From: Nyssa sinensis | Taxonomy: Eukaryota > Streptophyta > Magnoliopsida > Cornales > Nyssaceae | Direction: 5' to 3' | DNA: 64,000 nt | Assembly: GCA_008638375.1 (NCBI GenBank) | Contig: CM018037.1 | Span: forward strand, 34,085,076-34,149,075 | Part shown: piece by piece, positions 1-13,718 of the stretch | How the letters are laid out: each line of letters opens with the position of its first letter | How positions within the stretch are numbered: the stretch's first letter is position 1 | Notes under the pieces: model-generated | Seen by the model: the letters and a program-made list of their open reading frames with translations, nothing else | Databases searched by the model: none | What the model was told of the DNA's origin: nothing | Program-made: the position numbers and the translations under genes

Positions 1-3000
1 TCAGATTAACTCATATGGAAGATTATAAAACGAACCAAATTATTCAGGTTCGACTCAATTACAGGCTCATTCGAAATTAAGTTTTTGAAATAAATAAGTC
101 ATATTTAAACATATTTGAAATTCGTCAATTTGACAAGCTCGGCTAGATAAACCAAGAAATACTTTAATATTATATCAAAAAAAATCAAATTATTTAAATT
201 TAACTTGTGATTGACTTGATTAAAAATTCATTAAATAAGTCATACTTAATCACAATATCAAAATATAATTTAGTTTTTGTGAGTCAAAGTTCAATTTCTT
301 AATTCATTTATAACCCTAGTTATGGGTAAAGATATGTTATTCCAAGAGTCTCAATAATTGCTTCAAGATAATGGAAAATTGTCCAAATGGTACCCCTTTC
401 TTTATACAGATATGAGGTTATAAAGTCAAGAGACTTTTATGAAAGATACAGAAAATGCAATCAATTGAAGCTGATATAAGCTCAGTTTCCCCTACCTCTG
501 TCACAACTGTGTTCGTTTGATCTGTTATTGATCTTTCTCTGCCTTTTGCTGCTTGAAAACTTCCTTTGACTCTACTTCTATTTCTACTTTAGGGATCTCT
601 ATTTTTTCACTTCAGTGTCAATAGTTCAGTTACATGCTAGTATAAAAAGAAAAGAAGGCCACACTCCAAGGGGGGGCAAAACTTGGCCACAAAAGAGAAA
701 TCTTTTTTGGTGGGTCCGTACGAATCCATTCCTTTACTGATATAAGGTTAAGTTGCATATTATGTAGTAGTGAGAATTTGAATCTATACCAAATTTTGAG
801 TATTATTCGTTTAATTATTTGAAACTCGTCTTACTAATTTGCTGCACTGATGTTCGAAAGATTAGCCTAGAGCCTTAAATTAGGACCTTAAAGATGACTA
901 TCTAAAACCCTTTCCCACTGCGGTACCCGATGAGATTAGCATAAAGAGAATGGGTTTATCCGATTGCCCATTCTCCCAACTTCACAAGCCTCAAACGAGT
1001 TTGATGTGCTCTTTTTTTTTGCCTCTTTTGAGAGTTCCATGGCTGGATATACCATTAAGCAAAAACACTAATGACTTTACGCTCCATTGTAAAAAAAACC
1101 CTAAAGTTTAAGTATCTAATCGAAATAAAAATAATAAAAATCTAATCTTACAAAGAAAGTCTCATAAATAGTAAACACTTCAGAAAAAAATCAAATTATT
1201 TTTTTAAAGTCCTATTTCAGATTTTTCTCACTTTCAACTACTACATGCTTGCATAAAAAAATGTAGATATTTTATTATATTGTCTATTTTATAATTTTGA
1301 AAATCCTTGCACTTAGTTCTAATTCAAATTTTATATTGGTCAATATTATTCAATTAGGAACTCTATTAATACTTAGCATTTACATATTTTATATTAAAAT
1401 ATATTATAATTTTATATTATTGAAAATAAAAATATTAAAAATATTTTTATATATTTATATATTTATTAGAGTTTTATTTAAAATTTATTTTTTTTAAATT
1501 TCAAATATAAGAACAATATTTTTTTAAAAAAATATTATTTAAAATTACTGCCATATACCTTAAATTGTCATGTGCTCATGTTATGATCTAAACCTTTTGG
1601 TCGGGGAGGAGGAAAATGCGGGACCCGAAATTACATTTAAGAGGGGGATTCATTATACCCATTACAAAACTCGTGATGCCGCCCATTATTTAATATTAAA
1701 TTTTGTGTAGAATTTTTTATGATACCAAGTACAGAATGCTGTGATGCCCACGTTCATATAATCTCTCTCTCTCTCTTTTTCTCTCTATCTCTATCTATAT
1801 ATATATATATAGAGAGAGACTCTCTCTCCCTCTATTTATTAGCTGACCTCGAGAGCCAAATTCAGAGCCGGACTTTTCAGAGCGACTGTGCCTGCGTCCC
1901 TGTTAAGCGCGTACGATGTTAGCGCATTACACTCACTACCCAAGGTTGCCCAGTGGACGAGATTTCGTCATTCCGGTGCACCAAGTTTGTCATTTCTAGC
2001 ACATCCGGGCGTAGGTCGCCTGATAAGGGTAAGAATTTTGAGACGCGTAAAAATTATCGGTATAGGTTTGACTCTCTCAACTACAATAAAATCGTGATTT
2101 ACTTGATGCACAAAGTTTATGAACAATTTAATGCATCTGAAAGTTACCTTTTAAAAGTAGCTTTTGATTAAAAGTTCTGACTGTTACTAGACTGGATCCT
2201 TACGAAGGTTCCACGTTATAAAAAAAAAGAAAAATTTGTCATTTGTAGAATTTAGAGAGATTTAAATATATATAATTTTAATTTTGTAAAATAGAAAAAT
2301 CTCCTGTTCATAATTATTACAAATAATTTCTTTTACATTTTTTAAAATTTAAATTATCAAAAAAAAAAAACTTTTATTATCAATTTTTGGGTAAGATTAT
2401 TGTTTTTCATAAGAACAAGCTTTCAGATATTAAATAAAGCCAAAAGACAAAGTATGAATATCAAGACGATAAATAAAAATTAAAATTTAACCAAAAAAAA
2501 TAATAAATTTATTTTTAAAAATAAGTATACTGACCTCTCCAATAATATGTAGTAATTACATGAATTTTTATTTTCATTTTTAAAAGATAAAAGAAATTAG
2601 TGTGATATATGATAATATTTTAATTATAAAAAAATTAATTAAAATCTTAATAGCTTCGATGACTAATTTTGTACCGGTGAAAGATTTTACAGATTATTAG
2701 TATAACCAAAAGTCAGTATAACTTTAAAAAATACAATAAATATCTGTACCAAAATAGGGCGAGAAACAGCTTCGCTACGAACACAAGGACTTATATTTCT
2801 TGGATCTCTCTTTTGTTTTGATATGATTAAAATTAAGGAAATTTATATTTCCCTAATTAGGAATTTTATAAATATTTTCACACCCTCCTATATACGTGGC
2901 CCAGCCTCACTCAAACGACTAAGTAGGAGTGAGAAACAATTCTTTTAGATATGGAAATAATAATAATTCCCCAAACTTAACCCTGTATATATATATAACG

Positions 3001-4020
3001 GCAAACCTGTTATACTATCAAAATATACCGAATCCACTTTAACCATATTACCTAATTTCTGTATCTCCCTAATCCCCTTAATAGAAGTGAACTCCACTCT
3101 TTATATAATTGTACCACTTATACATAATCCACTCCTCTTCCAATTTAAGGTAGAACCAACGAAACTATTCAAATTCGGTTTGTAATCAACTCGGTTAAAG
3201 ACGTTTAAGATTAACTCACAAAATAAAAATGCAATTTTAAACATATTTTGAAATTCATTAATTTATTGAGTAACTTACTCGCAATCAACTTGATTAAAAA
3301 CTCGTTCGACATCAGCCCAAGAAATTAACAAACTATACTTAAAAACAATTTAAAACTCATTAATTTTAATAAACTAAACTTAAACAATTTACTACTAGAT
3401 TCAACTTAACTCATTTACATTTACAGTACTAAGAGAAAACACACTCAATCAAAAATAAAGATTAAAACAAACGAACATAATAATAACAAAAAGAGACCCG
3501 ACTCCGGACTCATGTATCCTAGAGTGAGAAGGTCAATAAGATGAGGGAGAATGGTTTGCAAGTAAACATTGAGTTGGGGGAAGGCAAAGGAAAGTAGACT
3601 GTTAACTGTTTTACAGCTTATATGAGGTACTCAGACCTTCCCAACCTAATAAAAGTTTTTTCGTTTCAAAATTTTAATAGATATAGGTGATAAAAATTCA
3701 ACTCCTTAACCTCGGCCCACCTTTTAGAAGGAAATTGAATTCTCGGTAAAGGGATAAAGGGAATCAACGTCGCAAGAATTTGATAGTGGAAACTCGAGAA
3801 TCTGTTAGCAGCAAAGCATTGGTTGTGATTCTCTCTGAGCAAGAGGGGTGAGAAAAAAAAAAAAAAAAGAGGTTTAGACTGGGGACTTCAGGATCACTGC
3901 CCGCTATAATATCTTCTGACAATGAAGAATGAGAAGTTTATGACCAGAAGCCAAAAGAAGTGATTGTAAAATGCATAAATCTATCAAAGCTAATGTCCAT
4001 CGAAGACTTCTGAAACTGTC
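1..4020. other. AT-rich intergenic DNA, no gene recognised
   Basis: No conserved coding stretch is seen on either strand; open frames are short and of simple composition. The segments at about 20-300 and 3165-3420 resemble one another and resemble stretches near 14.5, 40.9, 41.8 and 42.1 kb. They share phrases of the type aataaataagt, aaattcattaattt and gagtcaa, which suggests a dispersed AT-rich repeat family. A compound dinucleotide repeat lies near 1.8 kb. The region is downstream of the RAR1 gene, which is read on the minus strand. Confidence 0.6.
1762..1827. repeat. compound CT/TA/GA microsatellite
   Basis: Runs of (CT)n, then (TA)n, then (GA)n and (CT)n form a partly self-complementary simple-sequence block. 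Open frames crossing it are artefacts of the repeat. Confidence 0.85.
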
Positions 4021-4023
4021 TTA

Positions 4024-4163
4024 GTGCCTGTTTGGTGTCGCTGAGGAGCTCCAAATCGCGGGCCCATTACACAATCCCCCCGCGGCCCGCTCCAAAGACC
4101 TCCATTGAAGAAAGGCGGGGCCAGCCCACATTTCTTCTCTCCCCCACCCCGCCAAACTAGATC
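4024..4163. mobile_element. small Tourist/Harbinger-like MITE (candidate)
   Basis: A GC-rich 140-bp island is flanked on both sides by TTA (4021-4023 and 4164-4166). Its ends are imperfect inverted repeats: GTGCCTGTTTGG on the left and, read in reverse complement, GATCTAGTTTGG on the right. A TTA/TAA target duplication with a GTTTGG core is typical of PIF/Harbinger MITEs. It lies about 440 bp downstream of the RAR1 stop codon and could fall in or near the 3' flank of that transcript. Confidence 0.5.
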
Positions 4164-4604
4164 TTAACAGAGTATGCGTTGAATATAGATAAGAAGACGT
4201 GTAAGCATAGTGAAAAACATCACATGCTTCTACCAAGATTCAATTTAGGTATCACTGACGGAAGTTGAATCAGAAGTAGAATAGCAGATCTCACACACAC
4301 ACGCAAAGCATGCAAGTTTTAAATCTTCTAGTCAAACTTCTACTGCATTATGAATGGAATTAAGACGTGAAATTTATGATGAAAGTAATCAAGTTCTCAT
4401 ATCTAATTGCCCACATCCAAATGTACTGATTATGAATCCCCTTTCAAACAGGCTAACAGTACAAGGGAAGAGTCTTGATGGTCCTATTTTCTCCCGTCAA
4501 ATGATAAGAAGAGTTAATAAGCCACACAACATAGGGACTGCATCAACTCACTTAAATTAAAGTGAAGAGTTACAAAGGAAACACCTCATCCTTGATGGAT
4601 TCTC

Positions 4605-7600
4605 CTACGACACAGGATCAGCATTGTGCCACCCCTTGGTGCACGGCGGTATGCTCATGAACTCATCGAATTCCTTCACATGAATGTCACAACATTTCCA
4701 CTGCAAAATAAAGAATAAAAAGAAACCGTGCATTTGAAATTTGGGAATCAATAAAAAGAGAACATACATTAATGGATATATATCTCACCCCTCTCATCCG
4801 ATCGTGGAAGACAGCAGGTCCAGGATGGTAATTGCAAGCAGTGTCATGATTATCTTTTTCTCTGAAAGTTTTACCACATCCCTTATTTCTACAGATTTGG
4901 GGCTCGTTTATATCAACTATTTTCTTTGTTGGTGCGGAAAGAGCTTCCTGTACATCTGTATTGCTTTCGGCAGGCGTAACCGCCACTGTATTTGATGGTT
5001 TTGGATTCATTTCTCTGGCTTGGGTACCTGAAACAATATAACCTAGTTTAGCTTACTAAAATGAAAATTTTATGTATGAATATAGGGTGAAAAGAAAAAG
5101 TCAGCTCGAGAATGAGATGATATTGAACTTTATTTTTCATTTATTTGGGACATGAGAAAACTAAAACCTCTGCTCAGTGCAGTGATGGATTCAGGAATAT
5201 TTTCCTTTGTTTTGCCCACCGGGGGGTTAGTAAGGACCCCTGTCCTTTCACCTCAACGTCAATTTTCATTTTAATGAAATCCATACATTTTTTAAAAGAA
5301 AAATGTCACTTTTTATATAATCGCTTCTAAAGATGTGAAAGGAGTTCAGATCATTCTTTGGAGCATTTAACTTAATTATATTCCCTATTATGTAAAATAA
5401 TGTTCCTTTAGGATTTTAATAAATGCTATTCATCATTTAACTTATGGTGATTGCTCCAAGCCCACGTTAATGAATCTATGTTTGTTTTATATCATTTATT
5501 TTATCTAAGTCAACTTTCAAGGATGAATTATTTACTTCAAATTCTATGGAAATTAGCTTGCAATGATTAACATTTTCACAAGACATCCAACTACAACATC
5601 TTAACACGGAAAATTGGACAGATGGGATTCATTGCTGCCATATTCCTAAAGCTAAAATAATGCAAACCAGAAGAATACCGTGTTCTGAGCAAAAGAATCC
5701 CTGGCGGCACCTAGCACAAGCTTCTTTCGACAATGCATCAGTTGCAGGACCTCGTGTAGGAATTGGTTTCTTTGAAGTAGTGACTGCCTTTGTTACTGGT
5801 TTTTCAGTTGTGTGTTTCCCTGTCTTGCATCTTCATCAATAAAAGAAAACTGACCAACTGATACCGATAAATTGTTGATAGATAATCAATCAAAGAAACT
5901 TTTCACAACTAAGATTCGTCTATTCATGCAAGAGGAATCAAAAATTGCTGTTGAACTCAAAACTAATGAAGCCTCATAATCCAGTTGTCTCCTTAGAAGG
6001 GCATTTGAAGATAACCATATTGCATTACCAGAGCAATCAATACCATTCTTTTGCCAAGTTGCTACCAGGTCCACCCCGAAGTTTTAATCCCAAAACAGAT
6101 CAAGGCTAAGCATGTGTATCAAATAACCAGAAGCAAATAGATCCCATTTTTAAAGGGGTTGGGTGGGGGAGTATGAAACTTTCAACCTGTGAATAAAGTG
6201 GTAAACCTTTAAGTAGCAGTATAATTAATTTGTGGAGCGGCCAACAAGCTTGGTGGAGAGTATGTATAAGCAATTGGCTAAGGTTTTGTCCTTAAGGCTT
6301 AGAGGAGTGATGGGAAGTATAATATCCCCGAATCAAAATGCATTTGTTAAGGACAAGAAGATTCTTGATGTGGTTCTTATTGCAAATGAATGTATTGATG
6401 CGAGGAGGAAGATGAAGAAGAGAAGGCCGGCATGCAAGTTAGACATAGAAAAAACTAATGATAATGTGAACTGGGGTTTCCTTCCATTCATGTTATAGAA
6501 GATGGAATTTGGGGTAAAATGGGGATGACGAATGGAAATGTGCATCTCTTCAATTTTTTTTTCAGTTCTTGTCAATGGACCTCCAACGGGCTTATTTCGG
6601 TCTTCACGTGGGCTTCAAGAAGGGGACCACCTTCTCCCTTTTTGTTTGTGATGGTTATGGAGGCATTTTCACAGCATGCTGTTGAGAGAAGCCATGGGGA
6701 ATTTAATGAGAGGTTTTGTAATGGTGGATAGGAGTAGTAACAGGGTGTGTATCTCTCATTTACTGTTTGTAAATGAGACCATAATTTTTTGCGATGCAGA
6801 AGAGAGGCAGCTCTGATATTTGAAGTGTGTTTTGATGACACAACTTGAGGATTTGAGCAAAAGCGAAATCATTCCGGTAAGAGAAATAAGGGGTTTGGAG
6901 GAGTTGGCTATGGGGTTTGGGTGTGGTGTAGGGGCTTTTCCCTCCACTTACTTGGGATTACAATTGGGTGCTCTTGGGAGATTTGCAACAATATGGGATC
7001 CTGTGGTAGAGAGGTTTCAATGTAGGCTAGCAGGATAGAAGAGATACTATTTATTGAATGGAGGTCGGATAATGGTGATTAAGAGCACTCTATCTAACCT
7101 TCCGACTTACTATGTCGCCTTTTCCTATGCCAATGTCAGTTGAGAAAAAGTTAAGAGAAGATTCAAATGAATTTCCTTTGGGGTGGAAAGGATGAAGAGA
7201 CAAAAATTCATCTTGTGGATTGGAACAAGGCAAAGTTTCCTTTAAAAGGGGGAGGACCTCGAGGATTTGCGGGAATTCAACAAAGCATTATTGGGAAAAT
7301 GGTTATGGAGATATGCGACTGAAGATGTGGCATTATGATGTGGCATTATGGAAGGAATTAATCACAACAAAATATGGTGATGAAAAGGGGGGTTGGTCCA
7401 CTAAGCAAGTAGTGGAGGCACATAGTTGTGAGGTGTGGAAACCAATTAGAAGAGGTGTTGAGAATTTCTTGCCAGGGTGCGGTTTGAGATTGGGGAGGGA
7501 TTGAGATTTGAGAATCCAATTTTGGAAGGATGGTCAATGTTGCGATGAGCCTTTAAAAATGTGATTTCTGACTTTTTCAGTATAGCAAAGAATGGGGATG

Positions 7601-10600
7601 ATTTAGTTGCCGATTGTATGGATATGATGGGAGGTAATTTAGAATGGAGTCCTAATTTTTGTAGGGACGTTCATGAATCATGATTAGGAGATGGGGGAGG
7701 CGATGGGACTTATGGAGATGCTTAATAGATTCAAGGTGACTCAAGGAACGAAAGATGAGATGGTGTGAAAAATGAATAGTTGCAGGAAATTTGTTGTTAA
7801 TTCATTTTACAAAGACTTGGTGGCTAGTGAAGCTGATTACTTCCCTTGGCAATTGGTATGGGAATCTGGGGTGCCTTCGAGGGTTGCATTTTTTACTTGG
7901 GTGCCAGCTTGGGGAGGGATATTCACTATGGATAATCTTCAAATGAGAGGCTTCCATTTAGATAGTCGTTGTTGTATATGCAAGGAGGCTAAGGAGTTGG
8001 TGGATCATCTCCTCTTACATTGCAAATTTACAAGGGATGCTTGGGGTTTGATTTTATCTCTTTTTGGACGTAGTTGGGTGATGCCCAAAACATAAGGAAG
8101 ATGCTTTTGAGTGGAGATGTAACAAAATGAGTAAGGAGGTGAAAGTTGTTTGAAGAATGGCTCCCCTTTGTCTAATTTGGAGTGTAAAGGGAGAAAGGAA
8201 TAGGAGGATATTTGATGAAACCGAACTATCATCCGCATGCTTCAAGGATAGATTTTTAAGATTACTCTTTTTTTGGTTAAAGAGGCGATTCCATCGTATT
8301 TAGATACTTCATACATTTTTAGGCGGAGCTAAGACTTTAATTTTTTGTGTCTTTCTCCCATTTTTTTTTTTGGGGGAGGGAGGGGGGGGGGGGGGGGGCT
8401 ATTTTTGAATGGAATACAATACAATATTTTATTGATCAAAAGAAGAAAAAAAAAAACTTGTGGAGACTTTATATTTACAAGCTGAGGAAATCTGCAGTAC
8501 GTCATTTTGGACATGGGTGTGTGTGTCAATTGTGGGTGCTTCTAGTCAGATCCAACAAATCCCCAAAAAGGACATAGGGACTTGGCTAAAGCACGGGGGT
8601 GCCTGATAAAAAGATATAAAGGGTTTGTGTCCTTTCATTCCTTTGTTCATAAAATTGTCTCAAGTGTCTAAAGAATGATGAGCTATTGCCGTGACAATGA
8701 TGCATAATGTTGACAGGTATACCATGGGGAAAATTGTAGTGTTAATGTAACTCATCTTAGATACCTTGATTTCATCATAAAAATTATTATTCATCTCTTG
8801 GGGGAAATCAGAACAACATAAGATGTAGGGAGGGGCATCTTTCTTTTGATTGATAATGATGAATGTTGAACCCCTAACCCCACTCTTCCTTTTTAGATGT
8901 CATGCCACTGTACTACGATGACTTGATGGACGTAGGATGATGCACCTTGAGAGTTTAAAAAAAAAATAAAAATAAAATTATACTAGTATCATAAAACGGA
9001 ACTTGAATTATTGTCAAAGCTATTAAATTAGGGTGTGTTTAGACTTCCCATGGAAAATGAATCAGTCCAATATGTTTCACAAGATGCATGAACCCGAGTT
9101 TAAAGTGTAACATGGAGATTGTCACACCAAATATCAACAAAAGAAGAAAGACTAACACTATGCTTGTTTAAGTAGGAGGGGAAGGAGAGGAGAGGATAAT
9201 AATGATTATGAGGGCGAGGAGAGGGGAGGAGAGTGTAACTCTTTCATACTTGGATGGTTAATGAGGGAAAAGAAATAAAATAATAGTGTAATCCTCTCAT
9301 CTTGCTTGGTAAGGATAGATGAGGGGAGGGGAGGGGAGATGTTTTATTTTGTAAGTAAAAATGGTAAAATAAGAATTCACTTATTTTAAAAAGTAAGGAC
9401 AAAACGGGTAATCATTCACGAACTCTCTTATCCTTTCCTTCAGTCTCCTCCCACTTTTAGAAGGAGAGCAAAATGAATTAAATAAGGGTTAAGAGATCCC
9501 TCCTCTTCCTCCCTTTGCTTTCCTTTTCTTCTTTATTTTTAAACAAAGTATAAAATAAGCTCACTTCCTTTCCCTTTCCTTCCAACTCCCTCAATCCAAG
9601 CGGAGTGTTAATCAAAGTGCCAATAAAAAGTGGAACAATTTCTAAGCCTACATGGACTAAATCTCAACAAAAGGACAAAGACTAAATCAAAATGCTTAAC
9701 GATTTTTGAGCCAACATGATCAGTGAAAGTCAAAAAATCAAACATTGATAAAGAGGGGGAAATCAAAACTACATAAGATGTAGGGAGAGGCATCTTTCTT
9801 TTGATTGATAACGATGAAAGTTACACCTAACCCCACTCTTCCTTTTTAGATACCATGTCACTGTGCTACGATGCCTTTGGTGGATGTAGGAAGAGGCACC
9901 TTGAGAGTTTCAAAATTAAAATTTTTATACTAGCATCATAATAAGAGACTTGAATTATTGTAAGAGTTATTCAATTAGGGTGTATTTAGACCTCCCATGG
10001 AAAATGAACTAGTCCAATATGCTTCACAAGACGCATGAACCCAAGCTTACAGTGTAACAAGGAGATTGTCATAGTCACAAAAAAATATAGAAACGAAATA
10101 GTTTCCTGACATATAGAATTAACTTAACCAAATATCAACAAAAGAAGAACGACTATATCAAAATGCCAATAAAAAGTGTGGAATGATTTCTAAACCTACA
10201 TGAGCACAATGGAAGTCGAAAAGTCAACCATGTTCCCCAATAACATGTAGTTTCAATCAGCAACAACATTCCAGCTTTGTGATTTTAGTTTATGATCTAT
10301 TTTATTTTAATTTTTGATAAGCATGGGTTTCCAATCTCTGCCGCAGAGCGAACTAGGTTGACCGACTAGTCCCACGGAGCAGTGCATACCCCCACTACAT
10401 GCGCTAAGTAAAGCGGGCATTTGGTGTAAGGCCCTGAGGTGGCCCCAAGGGAAGCTTTTGAGCCCTGGTGTAAGGCTCTATTGTGAGGACATATTAATTT
10501 ATCATATCAAAATGAAAAATTCTAATATTGGGTAACAGGCTTTAAATGAAACTCTAATAGCTTGGAAAAAGAACAAAACATACCCTGGTATTTCTAGAAA

Positions 10601-13600
10601 TAAGCTGAAATCATGACTTCTTTTCTTGCAACAACTCCATTCTTTCATCCCATCATGAAATAAAGGCTGGAAAATTTAATATTCAAGATTACACTATGGG
10701 AATATGTCAAGAACAATAGCATACAATGTATTAATAAAAAAAAAGAATTTTCTTGAAAGAACTATACAGATAGATGAAGATTAAGCTTGCTTGCTGATGA
10801 AATGGATATTTCCACCCAGCAAAACCAAACCCAAGCATGCAAGATGAGAAGTTAATTAGTAAAATGTGCAAGGAAGACTATATATTTCAAAATTAATTGG
10901 CCATGCACCATGCATGCAATGCTTGAATGTCTATAAATCACTAAAATTTTTGTGGATATACAACAATAAATAAATTAAAATATATATGTGTAAGACTGCT
11001 ACAGAAAATCCATGCAATGGCCACTGTATAATTTTCTACACTTCATCACAGTCAAAGATGGAACATGCCAACACAGTTTTTATTCAAGCAAAAGTTGCAA
11101 AACCAAATTATTTTGCAGATTTTCTTTTTCAACGAGTATAAATGATCAAAATCACCCCTCCCCCCCAATTTTTTTTTTTTAAAAAAGAAAAGCAGCTTTA
11201 TCCAAATTACATTGTTACTGCAAGTGACTACAAAAGTATATAAGCAAACATATTTTCATTATTCCAGCAAAACCATGCAACGAATCAAAATATAACTTTC
11301 CATGGCTTATGACAAGGAAAATTAAAATTAGTAGAAACTGATCTAACATTACAGAACCACCTGCTTGATCCTTCGCAGCGCAAAGTATCAAGCATAAGCT
11401 CACAGAGAACAATTCATCAAAAACTCTTCAACTTTTTTTTAAAAAAAATATATAACCAATCAAAACAACAAATTTTCTCCCTCTCTCTCTCGTTGTAGAA
11501 CTAAAATGTTATAGATAGAATAGAGAAGGAAGAAGAACAAAGAAGAAAAAAAGGAGGCTTCTAAACTAAGCAACTCCAAATTCATTAATAGAGCTGCATG
11601 AGAATGACACACAAAGCTAAGCTACATTAGGTTCATGAACACATGGATATACACAGATCTAGAGAAAAAAGTGTCGGTCTTAAATTTACACAATTATAAG
11701 TATGATAATATGGATGGTTTTACTCACACTTGGGAGTTGGGACTTCATAATACCAATAATAAGCAGTGTCTTAAGAGTACAAAATACCAGGTCGAAGAAT
11801 TCTGTCTATCCAGTATTGAATGTAGTGAAGTATCATGTTCTGAGGATATGTCAGAAGTAAATCCTAAATAGCAAAGTTAAATTTAGGTGCTTTGAATAGT
11901 AAATATATGTTACCTATATGTTACAGGATTTGACAATTAATTAACATAACTCTATTCAAATCTTGTGCTCGATATGACCTCGATCTTTTTTTTGTTTCAT
12001 GGAATAAGTTCAGCCAAGGCCAGGTTGGTTGAAATTAAAGGTCTAGAGCCATAGTCGAGTGTAGTTAGCGTAGCTTGTGTAAATCTGATAGAGATTGAGC
12101 ATGTTCATGACCTTAACCAAGCTTGCTAAATCACCCAATCCAAAATGCATTGTTATTTCAAAATTCAACACTGCTACCTTTAGCAAACAATTAATTACAA
12201 CATGCAACAAAACTTAGTTGATCTTTTCATCATCCCCCACAGGCATGATAATACTGTAAGCTTTTGTTTAAGTGTTTCCTTTGGAAGCAATTTAGAAGTT
12301 ATGATTACTAGAATTGCATAATGCCTATGTCGAATGTTCATGTACCTAGTCTAACTTAGCTTCTTATGAACCAAAAGCTTGAGCTATGCTCATTAATTAA
12401 GTTAAAATTCTGAGGCTGAACTGCTCACTCACAACTCCAATAGTTTAATAGTCATTATTTTTTGGCACTTTTCAAACGATTACATTTTTTTTTTGACGTG
12501 TCTGTTTGAATGACTTGAGAAGTATACGATGATGAAAGAGGTCCTTTCTTCAACATTTACACTTTAAAGAGGGAGAGTATTGCATATTAGGTGACATTTC
12601 TAAACTCTATGGGGTCATCAGCAAGATCACTAAAGAAAAGGTCATTTCTTTGACATTTCCACTTCAGAACTTTTGAGTCACTGAAAATTCAGTGACATTT
12701 CTAACCTGGTTGGAGTCATCAGCGAGATTGTTGAAGAAAAAGGTCCTTCCTTCAACATTTCCACTTTAGAGAGGGAGACACTTCCACTTTTAATTATGAT
12801 TGTCCCCTCTTTTTTACATTCATTTTTTCTTCTTCTTCTGAATATCATTCAGGGATTTCTATAGATCCTGTTCTTTGAAACCTTGATTTCAATAAATCAT
12901 ATGAACAATTTTTCTCTAAAATAGGTAGCACATTTATCATGTATCAATACTTAAATTTGTATGCATATAAAAGAGAACATATTCAAGGCACAGGGCAATC
13001 AAATCCCCGTATCATAGACGCTTGTTTCAAGCTTATGGTTTCCAAGTGGTATGCATTCGAGTTTTCAAATTGGAAAATATTAAAAATTGAGTGTGTTATG
13101 AATAAAATGCAAGCAAATTGCACTTTGTATTTACTTCTATTGTTGATTCAATTAATAAATTTTAACACAAGCATCATCTTAGTATGGTATCTCTAACCGG
13201 AAATTTTAGTTTAATTTAAGATGTAGCGAATTTGTTATTTTTTTTTTGGCTTGTGAATGTAATTGAAGATCTATCATTAGAAGACAAATTTTAATAAATC
13301 CTGTGTAATTTTTACTTTAACAAACGTGTGAATTGTGTGGGAGAGAAATTATCATTAAAAGAGATCAACAGTTAAAGGAAGCCTATAATTGATGTTAAAC
13401 TACTTGTACCATCATGCCGACCGAAAAACCTTCAGCAAACAGGAGAAAGAAATCGTCCTCACGATTTGAGGCTAGAGTTAAATTTCAACCGGGCAAGTAC
13501 TTTCTCAAATAAATACGAAGTACAGTTTAAGTTGTTTAACTACGGTTCCATTAGGTTCAACTGGGGAAAAGAAGTTCCCACAGAAAGTCAGCCCCGTCTA

Positions 13601-13683
13601 TATGTCAATGAATATTGATTGAACCTCAGGGATATATCAATTGTGTCCATTTAATTGGGTTAACAAAATATAGAGATGCATAA

Positions 13684-13718
<35 letters not shown>

